Below, in pieces: positions 35,273 through 42,828 of a DNA stretch of 64,000 nucleotides. How positions within the stretch are numbered: position 1 is the stretch's first letter; the number at the start of each line of letters is the position of its first letter. Below the pieces are notes generated by a model that was not told the DNA's origin, did not search any database, and worked only from the letters and a program-made list of their open reading frames with translations. The DNA lies in assembly GCF_024105635.1 (NCBI RefSeq), contig NZ_WYDQ01000001.1, positions 1,364,001 through 1,428,000 of the forward strand, given 5' to 3'. Made by a program: the position numbers and the translations under genes. The stretch comes from Oceanicola sp. 502str15 (GTDB taxonomy: Bacteria; Pseudomonadota; Alphaproteobacteria; Rhodobacterales; Rhodobacteraceae).

Positions 35273-37822
35273 ATGCTGATTGCACTTTTCCAGAGCCTCT
35301 CCGGTCTGCTGCTGGCAGGCGCCTTCCTCTATGCGATCTTCGCCTCCGAAAGCCTCAGGGCGCGCAAGCCGCTGCAACAGGCGCTGATCGGCCTCGTCTT
35401 CGGCTTTCTCGTCATCTCGCTCAGCCAAAATTCCTACCCGGTCCCGCCCCGCGGCGTGCCGGTCGATGCCAATGCCGGCCCGCTGATCTTTGCCGGCTAC
35501 CTCGGCGGCCCCCTCGGCGCCGGCATCGCCGCCCTCTTCAGCCTCCTCGCGGCGCTCACCAACGAGGGCGCGATCCCCTGGTTGGGGGTCTTCGTCAACC
35601 TCGCCATCCCCCTCGTCGGCCTTGTCGTCGGCCAACTGCACCCGCCCCGCCAATGGCCCGAGGTGCAACCCAGGACAATCCTCTGCCTCCTCGCCGGCTT
35701 CCTGCCGATCTTCCTGGTCACAACCCTCGTCGCCGGCACCTCCATCTCCGGGCTGAACGGCTACCTGATCGCCGGCGAGATCGCCCTGATCGTGGCCGCC
35801 GTCGGCACGGTCTCGATCCTGCTGACCTGGCAGATCATCGCCTTCGCCTGCCGCTTCGCCATGGCCGCCACCCATGCCAAGCGCCTCGCCAGAAAGCTCA
35901 ACCTCGCCCTGCGCCACTCCGGCATCGGCGTCTTCGAGCGCCCGGTGCCCGGCTCCCACGTGGTGGTCGATGCCGGGCTGCTCGAAATCTACGGGCTGAA
36001 GCGCGAGCCCGGCCCCCTCGCCGTCGCCACATGGCTCGAAACCATCCACCCTGAAGACCTGCCCGCGCTGAAGGCCGAGATGCAGCACGCCAGCCGCGGC
36101 GAGAAAAAGCAGGACTGGCTCGACTTCCGCGCCATCCGCCCCGACGGCGCGGTGCGCCACATCCGCGGCCACTGGTTCACCGAGCACGAGCCCGGCGGGC
36201 GGGTCAATCGTGTGGTCGGCCTGCACGCCGACATCACCGAGATCCGCGAGGCCGAACGCAGGCACCTCGACACCCTGAGCCGCCTCGCGCTGGTGGCCGA
36301 AAACCTGCCCGGCGTGGTGCTGCAGGTCGATGTCACCGACTGGTCCGACGCCCGCATCACCTACGTCAGCGACAAATGCACCAACTTCTGGGGCTACACC
36401 CCCGAGGAGATCTACGCCGACAACAGCCTCTTCACCTCCGCCATCGACCCCGACGACCGCGCCGCCTCGCGCGCCCACCTGATGTCGCAGGTCGCGCTCC
36501 GCCTGCCGATCTCCATGCGCTACCGCGTCACCGCGCGCGACGGCCAGCTCCGCTGGATGGATTTCCACGGCAATTCCAGCATCCAGGACGGCAGAACCCT
36601 GCTCGAGGGCATCGTGCTCGACGTGACTCAGGAAGCGGAGGCGCGCCAGCAGGTCGAGGCCGAACGCGAAATCGCCCACCAGGCCCAGAAGAGCGAGAGC
36701 ATCGGCCACCTCACCGGCGGCGTGGCCCATGACTTCAACAACCTTCTGGCGGTGATCCTCGGCAACCTCGAACTGCTGCGCGACCACCCCGACGCCGCCG
36801 AGCGCGACGCGCTGATCGAGGCCGCCATCACCGCCAGCCTGCGTGGCGCCGACCTCACCCGCAACATGCTCGCCTTCGCCCGCCGCGCCCGCCTCACCCC
36901 CGAGGTGCTCGATCTCAACACCGTGGTGCGCGAGGCCAAGAACTGGATGGGCCGCACCCTGCCCGAGAGCGTCGAGGTCGAAAGCTCCCTGCTCGCCGGC
37001 CTCTGGCCGGTCCAGGCCGACCCGGCCTCGCTCGAGAGCGCCCTGCTCAACCTCATCCTCAACGCCCGTGACGCGATGGGGGGCCACGGCAAGCTGACGA
37101 TCGAAACCTCCAACGTCCGCATCGACGAGGCCTATCTCGACACCCGCCACGAAAGCCTCGCCCCCGGCCGCTACGTGCTGCTGGCGGTGAGCGACACGGG
37201 CGAGGGCATCGGCGAGGCCGACATCAACCGCATCTTCGAGCCCTTCTTCACCACCAAGCCCGCCGGCACCGGCTCGGGGCTGGGGCTGTCGATGACGCTG
37301 GGCTTCATGCGCCAGTCCGGCGGCACCGTGCAGGTCTATTCCGAACCCGGATGCGGCACGACCTTCAAGCTCTACTTCCCCGCCTCCGACAAGGCCGTCG
37401 CCCCGCCCCGCCGCCGCCCCGAGGCCGCCGGAAGCGACCCCGGCAAAAAGCGCCTGCTGCTGGTCGAAGACGAGGCGGCGGTGCGCAACACCCTGCTCGC
37501 CATCCTGCAACGCGGCGGCTACGAGGTCACCGCCGCCACCTCCGGCGACGAGGCCTGGGAGATCTTCCGCAACGACCGGAGCTTCGACCTCATGCTCACC
37601 GACATCGTCATGCCCGGCACCCTCCAGGGCACCCACCTCGCCCGCGAGGTCCGCAAGCTGCGCACCGACCTGCCGATCGTCTTCATGTCAGGCTACGCCA
37701 ACGAGGCCACGGTCCACGGCAACGGCCTGCGCAGCCACGACATCCGCCTGATGAAACCCGTCCAGCGCGCCGACCTCCTCGCCGCCCTGAACCGCGCCCT
37801 CACCACCCCCACCCCAGACTGA
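35273..37822 (+). CDS. Hybrid sensor histidine kinase with membrane sensor, two PAS-like domains and a receiver
   Basis: The 849-residue product starts with a 5TM-type membrane sensor (LFQSLSGLLLAGAFLYAIF through LIVAAVGTVSILLTWQII, about residues 3-200), then two PAS/PAC-like domains (near 210-325 and 340-455), a HisKA domain with the phospho-acceptor H486 in GVAHDFNNLLAVILGN, an ATPase domain (LLNLILNARDAMGG; VSDTGEGIG; GTGSGLGLSMTLGFM) and a C-terminal receiver with D777 in LMLTDIVMPG. The ATG at 35273 has GGGAGGGCAC ahead. The signal is unknown. It is likely a C-terminal phosphorelay kinase that needs a separate output protein. Confidence 0.93.
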   Translation: MLIALFQSLSGLLLAGAFLYAIFASESLRARKPLQQALIGLVFGFLVISLSQNSYPVPPRGVPVDANAGPLIFAGYLGGPLGAGIAALFSLLAALTNEGAIPWLGVFVNLAIPLVGLVVGQLHPPRQWPEVQPRTILCLLAGFLPIFLVTTLVAGTSISGLNGYLIAGEIALIVAAVGTVSILLTWQIIAFACRFAMAATHAKRLARKLNLALRHSGIGVFERPVPGSHVVVDAGLLEIYGLKREPGPLAVATWLETIHPEDLPALKAEMQHASRGEKKQDWLDFRAIRPDGAVRHIRGHWFTEHEPGGRVNRVVGLHADITEIREAERRHLDTLSRLALVAENLPGVVLQVDVTDWSDARITYVSDKCTNFWGYTPEEIYADNSLFTSAIDPDDRAASRAHLMSQVALRLPISMRYRVTARDGQLRWMDFHGNSSIQDGRTLLEGIVLDVTQEAEARQQVEAEREIAHQAQKSESIGHLTGGVAHDFNNLLAVILGNLELLRDHPDAAERDALIEAAITASLRGADLTRNMLAFARRARLTPEVLDLNTVVREAKNWMGRTLPESVEVESSLLAGLWPVQADPASLESALLNLILNARDAMGGHGKLTIETSNVRIDEAYLDTRHESLAPGRYVLLAVSDTGEGIGEADINRIFEPFFTTKPAGTGSGLGLSMTLGFMRQSGGTVQVYSEPGCGTTFKLYFPASDKAVAPPRRRPEAAGSDPGKKRLLLVEDEAAVRNTLLAILQRGGYEVTAATSGDEAWEIFRNDRSFDLMLTDIVMPGTLQGTHLAREVRKLRTDLPIVFMSGYANEATVHGNGLRSHDIRLMKPVQRADLLAALNRALTTPTPD

Positions 37823-38261
37823 CCACCCGACACTCCCCCCAACCGCCGCCACTCCCAAACCCCCACCACCAAACCCTGCCCCCTCACCACAGCCCCGCCC
37901 CCATAGCCCCCCCCCAACTCACCTGAAATCCCCCAACCCAACCTCATTTTCTTGCTGAAAGTATCTCCGGGGGGCATGGGGGGCTGGCCCCCCATCCACC
38001 AGCCGAAACCAATAACCGGCCCCCCGGATTCACGCTCCACCCGACACTCCCCCCAACCGCCCCCACACCCCAAACCCCACCACCAAACCGCCCCCTCTCA
38101 CCACACCCCGCCCCCAAAGCCCCTCCAAACTCGCCTGAAGTCTTCCCCACCCAACCTCATTTTCTTGCTGCAAATATCTCCGGGGGGCATGGGGGGCTGG
38201 CCCCCCATCCACCAGCCAATACCAAACACCGGCCCACCCGGATTCACGCTCCACCCGACAC
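37823..38261. repeat. 214-bp tandem repeat, C-rich spacer with hairpins
   Basis: Two full units (37823-38036 and 38037-38250) and the start of a third (38251 on) fill the gap after the kinase stop. Each unit is very C-rich and G-poor for about 120 bp, then has CATTTTCTTGCT (37945-37956; 38158-38169), TATCTCCGGGGGG, and a hairpin ATGGGGGG-CTGG-CCCCCCAT (37976-37995; 38189-38208). The C-rich, G-poor stretch is what Rho loading sites look like. The copies differ at scattered positions, so the duplication is not brand new. No convincing reading frame is contained in it. Confidence 0.95.
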
Positions 38262-38302
38262 CCCCGACCACCCCCTTGCCAAATCCCTCCCCCCGCTCCA
38301 AA

Positions 38303-38320
38303 ATTGAACCCGCGTTCAAT
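38303..38320 (+). promoter_or_regulatory. Perfect inverted repeat ahead of the valine operon
   Basis: ATTGAAC (38303-38309), CCGC, GTTCAAT (38314-38320) is a perfect 7-4-7 inverted repeat, 19 bp ahead of the acyl-CoA dehydrogenase ATG. TetR-type repressors of acyl-CoA metabolism use sites of this kind. No regulator gene is adjacent, so the regulator is probably elsewhere. Confidence 0.6.
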
Positions 38321-38339
38321 AACGCCACGGGAGGACACC

Positions 38340-39479
38340 ATGGACTTCGCGCTCACCGAAGAACAAACCGCCATCTTCGACATGGCCCACGGCTTCGGCC
38401 AGTCCCACATCGCCCCCCACGCCCGCCAGTGGGAGTCCGACGGCACCATCCCCAAAACCCTCTGGCACGAAATCGCCGCCCTCGGCTTCGGCGGCCTCTA
38501 CGTCCCCGAAGAGCACGGCGGCTCCGGCCTCTCCCGGCTCGATGCCACCCTCGTCTTCGAGGCCCTCTCCATGGCCTGCCCCTCCGTCGCGGCCTTCCTC
38601 TCCATCCACAACATGTGCGCCAAGATGCTCTCGGCCTTCGGCTCCGACGAGACCCGCGAGAAATACCTCCCCAAGGCCCTCACGATGGAAACCGTCTTCT
38701 CCTACGCCCTCACCGAGCCCGGCTCCGGCTCCGACGCGGCGGCCCTAAAGACCCGCGCCACCAGAACCAACGAAGGCTACCAGCTCACCGGCACCAAGGC
38801 CTTCATCTCCGGCGGCGGCTACTCGGATGCCTATGTCGTCATGGCCCGCACCGGCGACGACACGCCAAAGGGCATCTCCGCCCTCGTCCTCGACGCCACC
38901 ACCCCCGGCCTCTCCTTCGGCGGCCTCGAAGACAAGATGGGCTGGCGCTCCCAACCCACCCGCCAGGTCCAGATGGACGCCTGCCCCGTTCCGTCCGAAA
39001 ACCTCCTCGGCGAGGAAGGCGCGGGCTTCAAGTACGCCATGATGGGCCTCGATGGCGGCCGCCTCAACATCTCCGCCTGCTCCCTCGGCGCCGCCCAGAC
39101 GGCCCTCAACGCCACCCTCGCCTACATGGCCGACCGCAAGGCCTTCGGCAAACCCATCGACCAGTTCCAGGCCCTCCAGTTCCGCCTCGCCGACCTCGAG
39201 ATCGAGCTGCAAGCCGCCCGCGTCTTCCTCCGCCAGGCCGCCTGGAAGCTCGACACCCAGGCCCCCGACGCGACGCAACATTGCGCCATGGCCAAGAAAT
39301 TCTGCACCGAGGCCGGCTCCCGCATCGTCGACCAGTGCCTCCAGCTCCACGGCGGCTACGGCTACCTCGCCGACTACGGCATCGAGAAACTCGTCCGCGA
39401 CCTGCGCGTGCACCAGATCCTCGAAGGCACCAACGAAATCATGCGCCTCATCACCGCCCGTGCCATGCTGGCCCCATGA
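38340..39479 (+). CDS. Acyl-CoA dehydrogenase, isobutyryl-CoA dehydrogenase-like
   Basis: The 379-residue product is an FAD acyl-CoA dehydrogenase: ALTEEQTAIFDMAHGFGQSHIAPHARQWE start, FSYALTEPGSGSDAAALKTRATRTNEGYQLTGTKAFISGGGYSDAYVVMART, QFQALQFRLADLEIELQAAR, and C-terminal QLHGGYGYLADYGIEKLVRDLRVHQILEGTNEIMRLI with the catalytic Glu at about E362. Its position ahead of the 3-hydroxyisobutyryl-CoA hydrolase and mmsB makes isobutyryl-CoA (valine) its probable substrate. The stop overlaps the next ATG (ATGA). An inverted repeat at 38303-38320 lies just upstream. Confidence 0.93.
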   Translation: MDFALTEEQTAIFDMAHGFGQSHIAPHARQWESDGTIPKTLWHEIAALGFGGLYVPEEHGGSGLSRLDATLVFEALSMACPSVAAFLSIHNMCAKMLSAFGSDETREKYLPKALTMETVFSYALTEPGSGSDAAALKTRATRTNEGYQLTGTKAFISGGGYSDAYVVMARTGDDTPKGISALVLDATTPGLSFGGLEDKMGWRSQPTRQVQMDACPVPSENLLGEEGAGFKYAMMGLDGGRLNISACSLGAAQTALNATLAYMADRKAFGKPIDQFQALQFRLADLEIELQAARVFLRQAAWKLDTQAPDATQHCAMAKKFCTEAGSRIVDQCLQLHGGYGYLADYGIEKLVRDLRVHQILEGTNEIMRLITARAMLAP

Positions 39480-40531
39480 CCGATATCCAGATTCGCACCG
39501 AAGGCCGCGCAGGCCGCATCACCCTCACCCGCGAGACGGCGCTCAACGCCCTCTCCTACCAGATGTGCACGGCCATCGACGCAGCCCTCAAGAGCTGGGC
39601 CACCGACCCCGCGGTGCATCTCGTGCTGATCGACGCCGAGGGCGAAAAGGCCTTCTGCGCCGGGGGTGACATCGTCGAGATGCACGCCACCGGCAGCGCG
39701 GGCGATTACAGCTACGGCCGCCGCTTCTGGCGCGACGAATATGTCATGAACGCCCGCCTCGCCACCTATCCCAAGCCGGTCGTCGCCTTCATGCAGGGCT
39801 TCACCATGGGCGGCGGCGTCGGGCTCGGCTGCCACGCCTCCACCCGCATCATCGGCGCCAGCACCCAGATCGCCATGCCCGAATGCGGCATCGGCCTCGT
39901 GCCCGACGTCGGCGGCAGCCTGATCCTCTCCAAGCTCTCCGCCCTCCACCCCGGCGCCGGGGCCTGGCTCGGCACCACCGGCCACCGCCTGCGCGCCATG
40001 CACGGGCTCTTCGGCTTTGCCGACCACCTCGTGCCCGAGGCCCACTGGCCCGCCCTCAAGGCGCAGATCTGCGAAACCGGCAGCCCCCGCGTGCCCCCCG
40101 AACTCGAAAGCGCCGACCTCGCCGCGCAGGCCGATTTCTACATCGAGATGCGCGGCATCGCCGCCCATTTCGACAAGCCCCGCGCCGAGATCGCCGCCTC
40201 CCTCGCCGCCGATCCCTCCGAGCTTGCCGCCGCCGCCCTCAAGGCGCTCTCCCGTGCCGACCCGCTCGCCACCGCCTGCCATATCGAGATCCTCTCCCGC
40301 CTCGGGCCGAATGGCACCATCACCGAGGCGCTCACCCTCGAATACCGCTTCACCCACCGCTGCATGGAGCAGGGCAACTTCCTCGAAGGCATCCGCGCGG
40401 CGGTGATCGACAAGGACCGCAGCCCCAAGTGGCCCCACGCCGCGCTGGCCGATGTCACGCAGGCCGAAGTCAACGCCATGCTCGCCCCGCTCGGGGCAGA
40501 CGAACTCGCATTCCCGGAGGACACCCCATGA
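39476..40531 (+). CDS. 3-hydroxyisobutyryl-CoA hydrolase
   Basis: This crotonase-fold enzyme hydrolyses 3-hydroxyisobutyryl-CoA in valine breakdown. The 351-residue product has GRITLTRETALNALSYQMCTAID, GEKAFCAGGDIVEMHATG, KPVVAFMQGFTMGGGVGLGCHAST, and AMPECGIGLVPDVGGSLILSKL, with the Glu and Asp pattern of the HIBCH group rather than ordinary enoyl-CoA hydratase, and a long C-terminal domain. It overlaps the dehydrogenase stop (ATGA) and the next gene (ATGA), so the three genes are translated together. Confidence 0.93.
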   Translation: MTDIQIRTEGRAGRITLTRETALNALSYQMCTAIDAALKSWATDPAVHLVLIDAEGEKAFCAGGDIVEMHATGSAGDYSYGRRFWRDEYVMNARLATYPKPVVAFMQGFTMGGGVGLGCHASTRIIGASTQIAMPECGIGLVPDVGGSLILSKLSALHPGAGAWLGTTGHRLRAMHGLFGFADHLVPEAHWPALKAQICETGSPRVPPELESADLAAQADFYIEMRGIAAHFDKPRAEIAASLAADPSELAAAALKALSRADPLATACHIEILSRLGPNGTITEALTLEYRFTHRCMEQGNFLEGIRAAVIDKDRSPKWPHAALADVTQAEVNAMLAPLGADELAFPEDTP

Positions 40532-41397
40532 AAATCGGCTTCATCGGACTGGGCAACATGGGCGCGCCCATGGCCCGCAACCTCATCGCCGCAGGCCATG
40601 ACCTGATCGGCTTCGACACCGCCGCCACGCCCGAGGGCATCGCGCTTGCGGCCTCCGCCCCCGAAGCCGCAGACGGGGCCGATGTGGTCATCACCATGCT
40701 GCCCAACGGCGCCATCCTCGCCGCCGTCGCTGCCCAGATCCACCCGGCCATGCGCCCCGGCGCGATCCACCTCGACTGCTCCACCGTCGATGTCGCCTCC
40801 GCACAGCAGGCCGCCGAGGCCGCCACCGCCGCAGGCCTCTCAGCCCTCGATGCGCCGGTCTCCGGCGGCACCGGCGGCGCCACGGCCGGCACGCTCACCT
40901 TCATGGTCGGCGGCCCCCCCGAGGCCTATGACACCGCCCTGCCCCTGTTCGAGATCATGGGCCAGAAATCGGTGCTCTGCGGCGGTGCGGGCATGGGTCA
41001 GGCGGCCAAGATCTGCAACAACATGATCCTCGGCGTCACCATGATCGCCACCTGCGAAGCCTTCGCGCTGGCCGACAAGCTCGGCCTCGACCGCCAGTCG
41101 ATGTTCGACGTGGTCTCCACCTCCTCCGGCTACAGCTGGACGATGAACGCCTACTGCCCCGCCCCCGGCATCGGCCCCAAGAGCCCCGCCGACAACGGCT
41201 ACGCCCCCGGCTTCGCCTCCGCCCTCATGCTGAAGGATCTGCGCCTCTCCCAGCAGGCCGCCGAAGCCGCCGATGCCGATACCCCCATGGGCCAGGCCGC
41301 CATGCAGCTCTACGAAACCTTCGTCGAGACCGAGGGCGCGGGCGACAAGGACTTCTCCGCCATGCTCCCCCGTTTCGAGCAGCGCCACCGCGGCTGA
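40528..41397 (+). CDS. mmsB: 3-hydroxyisobutyrate dehydrogenase
   Basis: MmsB oxidises 3-hydroxyisobutyrate to methylmalonate semialdehyde, the substrate of mmsA at 27551. The 289-residue product has the Rossmann start MKIGFIGLGNMGAPMARNLIAAGHDLIGFDT, the DAPVSGGTGGATAGTLTFMVGG loop, and the catalytic lysine region GMGQAAKICNNMILGVTM. It is the last gene of the operon, linked by an ATGA overlap. Together with the two preceding genes it covers isobutyryl-CoA to methylmalonate semialdehyde apart from the hydration step of methacrylyl-CoA, which must be coded elsewhere. Confidence 0.96.
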   Translation: MKIGFIGLGNMGAPMARNLIAAGHDLIGFDTAATPEGIALAASAPEAADGADVVITMLPNGAILAAVAAQIHPAMRPGAIHLDCSTVDVASAQQAAEAATAAGLSALDAPVSGGTGGATAGTLTFMVGGPPEAYDTALPLFEIMGQKSVLCGGAGMGQAAKICNNMILGVTMIATCEAFALADKLGLDRQSMFDVVSTSSGYSWTMNAYCPAPGIGPKSPADNGYAPGFASALMLKDLRLSQQAAEAADADTPMGQAAMQLYETFVETEGAGDKDFSAMLPRFEQRHRG

Positions 41398-41526
41398 CCC
41401 CCTGTCACCCCGCGGCCACAGGGCCAGAAACCTTGCACCTCAAGTTGCCGTGATGCAACCGATGGCCCGGCCCCTGTGTTGAGCCGTCGAACCCGCAACG
41501 GGCACCGAGTATTGAGAGGTAACGCT

Positions 41527-41928
41527 ATGTCCCGGCTGACAACACTGACTGCGGCCGCCACCATGATCTGCATCGCCGTAGCGCCCCCTGCCTTCGCGCA
41601 GGGCAAGGGCCATGGCGGCAAGATCAAGCAAAAGCACCGCGTCGAGCAGACCGTCCGCGGCTGCCCGCCCGGTCTGGCCAAGAAAAGCCCGGCCTGCGTC
41701 CCCCCCGGCCAGGCCAAGAAGGGCGACCGTGCACGGGGCGACCACCACATTCGCGTCGGGAGCTACCTCGATGGCGATTACGTCGTGGTCAAACCCTGGC
41801 AGTATGGCCTTGAGCCCGCCCCCCGCGGCTCGCGCTACGCGGTCTACGACGGTGTGCTCGTCCGCATCGACAGCGACACCGCCGAGGTGCTCGACCTGAT
41901 CCGCGCGGTCGGCGCCATCGTCAACTGA
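41527..41928 (+). CDS. Secreted RcnB-like protein
   Basis: The 133-residue product has a signal peptide (LTTLTAAATMICIAVAPPAFAQ, cleavage near residue 25) and a mature part starting with a Gly/Lys-rich stretch (GKGHGGKIKQKHRVEQ), then RGCPPGLAKKSPACVPPGQAKKGDRARGDHH, and a C-terminal RGSRYAVYDGVLVRIDSDTAEVLDLIRAVGAIV. The end resembles RcnB-type periplasmic proteins, small proteins tied to nickel/cobalt homeostasis in some bacteria, but homology is loose here. GAGGTAAC ahead of the ATG is the ribosome site. Confidence 0.7.
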   Translation: MSRLTTLTAAATMICIAVAPPAFAQGKGHGGKIKQKHRVEQTVRGCPPGLAKKSPACVPPGQAKKGDRARGDHHIRVGSYLDGDYVVVKPWQYGLEPAPRGSRYAVYDGVLVRIDSDTAEVLDLIRAVGAIVN

Positions 41929-41941
41929 TCCCCTCCAAGGC

Positions 41942-41974
41942 AGCCCCGGCGGCACAGATGAAACCGCCGGGGCT
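41942..41974 (+). terminator. Hairpin after the RcnB-like gene
   Basis: AGCCCCGGCGG (41942-41952) pairs perfectly with CCGCCGGGGCT (41964-41974) around an 11-nt loop, 14 bp after the stop. CTTGCTGCGTT follows, a weakly T-containing tail. Confidence 0.7.
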
Positions 41975-41977
41975 CTT

Positions 41978-41993
41978 GCTGCGTTAACGCAGC
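41978..41993. promoter_or_regulatory. 16-bp perfect palindrome directly in front of an ATG
   Basis: GCTGCGTTAACGCAGC reads the same on both strands and ends at the base before the ATG at 41994, occupying the place where a ribosome site is expected. It could be an operator or an RNA hairpin covering the start. It begins 4 bp past the preceding terminator hairpin. Confidence 0.5.
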
Positions 41994-42722
41994 ATGGAAC
42001 GCATCAAATCCCTTCTCGTGCTGCTGACGGCCGTGACCTTTGCGGCCTCGCCCTTCTTCGTGACCAGCTTCGCCGGCTACGACCCCTCCCTCTTCCCCAT
42101 CCCCCAGATCGACCCGCCGGTGCAGCCCGCCGGCTGGGCCTTTTCCATATGGGGCCTGATCTACCTCTGGCTTATCGCCAGCGCCGCCTTCGGCGTGCTT
42201 GCCCGCGCCTTGGATGACGGCTGGGATCGCCCCCGCTGGCCGCTCTTCGGCGCGCTGCTGCTGGGCACCTTCTGGCTTGGCACGGCCAACGCCTCCCCGA
42301 TCTGGGCCACGGTGATGATCTTCGCCATGCTGGTGCTCGCCCTCGGCGCCGTGGCCCGCGCCCCGGCCCGTGACCCCTGGCTGCTTTCCGCCCCCATCGG
42401 CCTCTTTGCCGGCTGGCTGACCGCCGCCAGCTTCGCCTCCCTCGGCATCACCGCCGCCGGATACGGGCTACTGATGGGGGCCACCGGCTGGGCCATCGCC
42501 TGCGTCACCGGCGCGCTGGTGGTCGGGCTGGGTGTGCTGCTCACCCTGCGCCCGCACCCGACCTACGCGCTCGCCCTCGCATGGGCGCTCGTCGCCATCG
42601 CGGTGAAGGATTGGAGCACCCATCCCGAGGTCGCTTTCCTCGCCGGTCTCGGCGCGCTGGCAACGCTTGCGGCCACCCTGCGCAGCTACGTGCTGCGCGC
42701 GGTGCCCACGCAGGCGGGCTGA
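41994..42722 (+). CDS. TspO-like membrane protein
   Basis: The 242-residue product has about seven hydrophobic segments, beginning LLVLLTAVTFAASPFFVTSF, with PPVQPAGWAFSIWGLIYLWLIASAAFGVLARALDDGWDRPRWPLFGALLLGTFWLGTANASPIW reminiscent of the tryptophan-rich TspO/MBR family. It is longer than TspO (about 160 residues) and has extra segments, so the assignment is loose. The ATG directly follows a perfect palindrome with no visible ribosome site. No neighbour hints at a role. Confidence 0.65.
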   Translation: MERIKSLLVLLTAVTFAASPFFVTSFAGYDPSLFPIPQIDPPVQPAGWAFSIWGLIYLWLIASAAFGVLARALDDGWDRPRWPLFGALLLGTFWLGTANASPIWATVMIFAMLVLALGAVARAPARDPWLLSAPIGLFAGWLTAASFASLGITAAGYGLLMGATGWAIACVTGALVVGLGVLLTLRPHPTYALALAWALVAIAVKDWSTHPEVAFLAGLGALATLAATLRSYVLRAVPTQAG

Positions 42723-42754
42723 CCGGCACCCCAACGTGCATGCACATTAACGCA

Positions 42755-42783
42755 GCGATTGGCACCTCATGTGCGCCAATCGC
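42755..42783. terminator. Hairpin between the TspO-like gene and uvrA
   Basis: GCGATTGGC (42755-42763) pairs perfectly with GCCAATCGC (42775-42783) around an 11-nt loop, in the 106-bp gap between two convergent stops. It may serve both genes. Confidence 0.55.
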
Positions 42784-42828
42784 GTATGCACGGGCTGTGC
42801 ACGGGATGTGTACGCAATGTGCCTGTGA

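Noticed and set aside
35011..35274. Minus-strand frame of 87 residues in the gap before the histidine kinase
   Set aside because: Irregular composition, no clear ribosome site and overlap with the likely promoter region of the kinase. A real short gene is not excluded.
37952..39475. Long upstream extension of the hydrolase frame through the C-rich repeat and the dehydrogenase
   Set aside because: It is Arg/Pro/His-rich shadow sequence; the real gene starts at the ATGA overlap at 39476.
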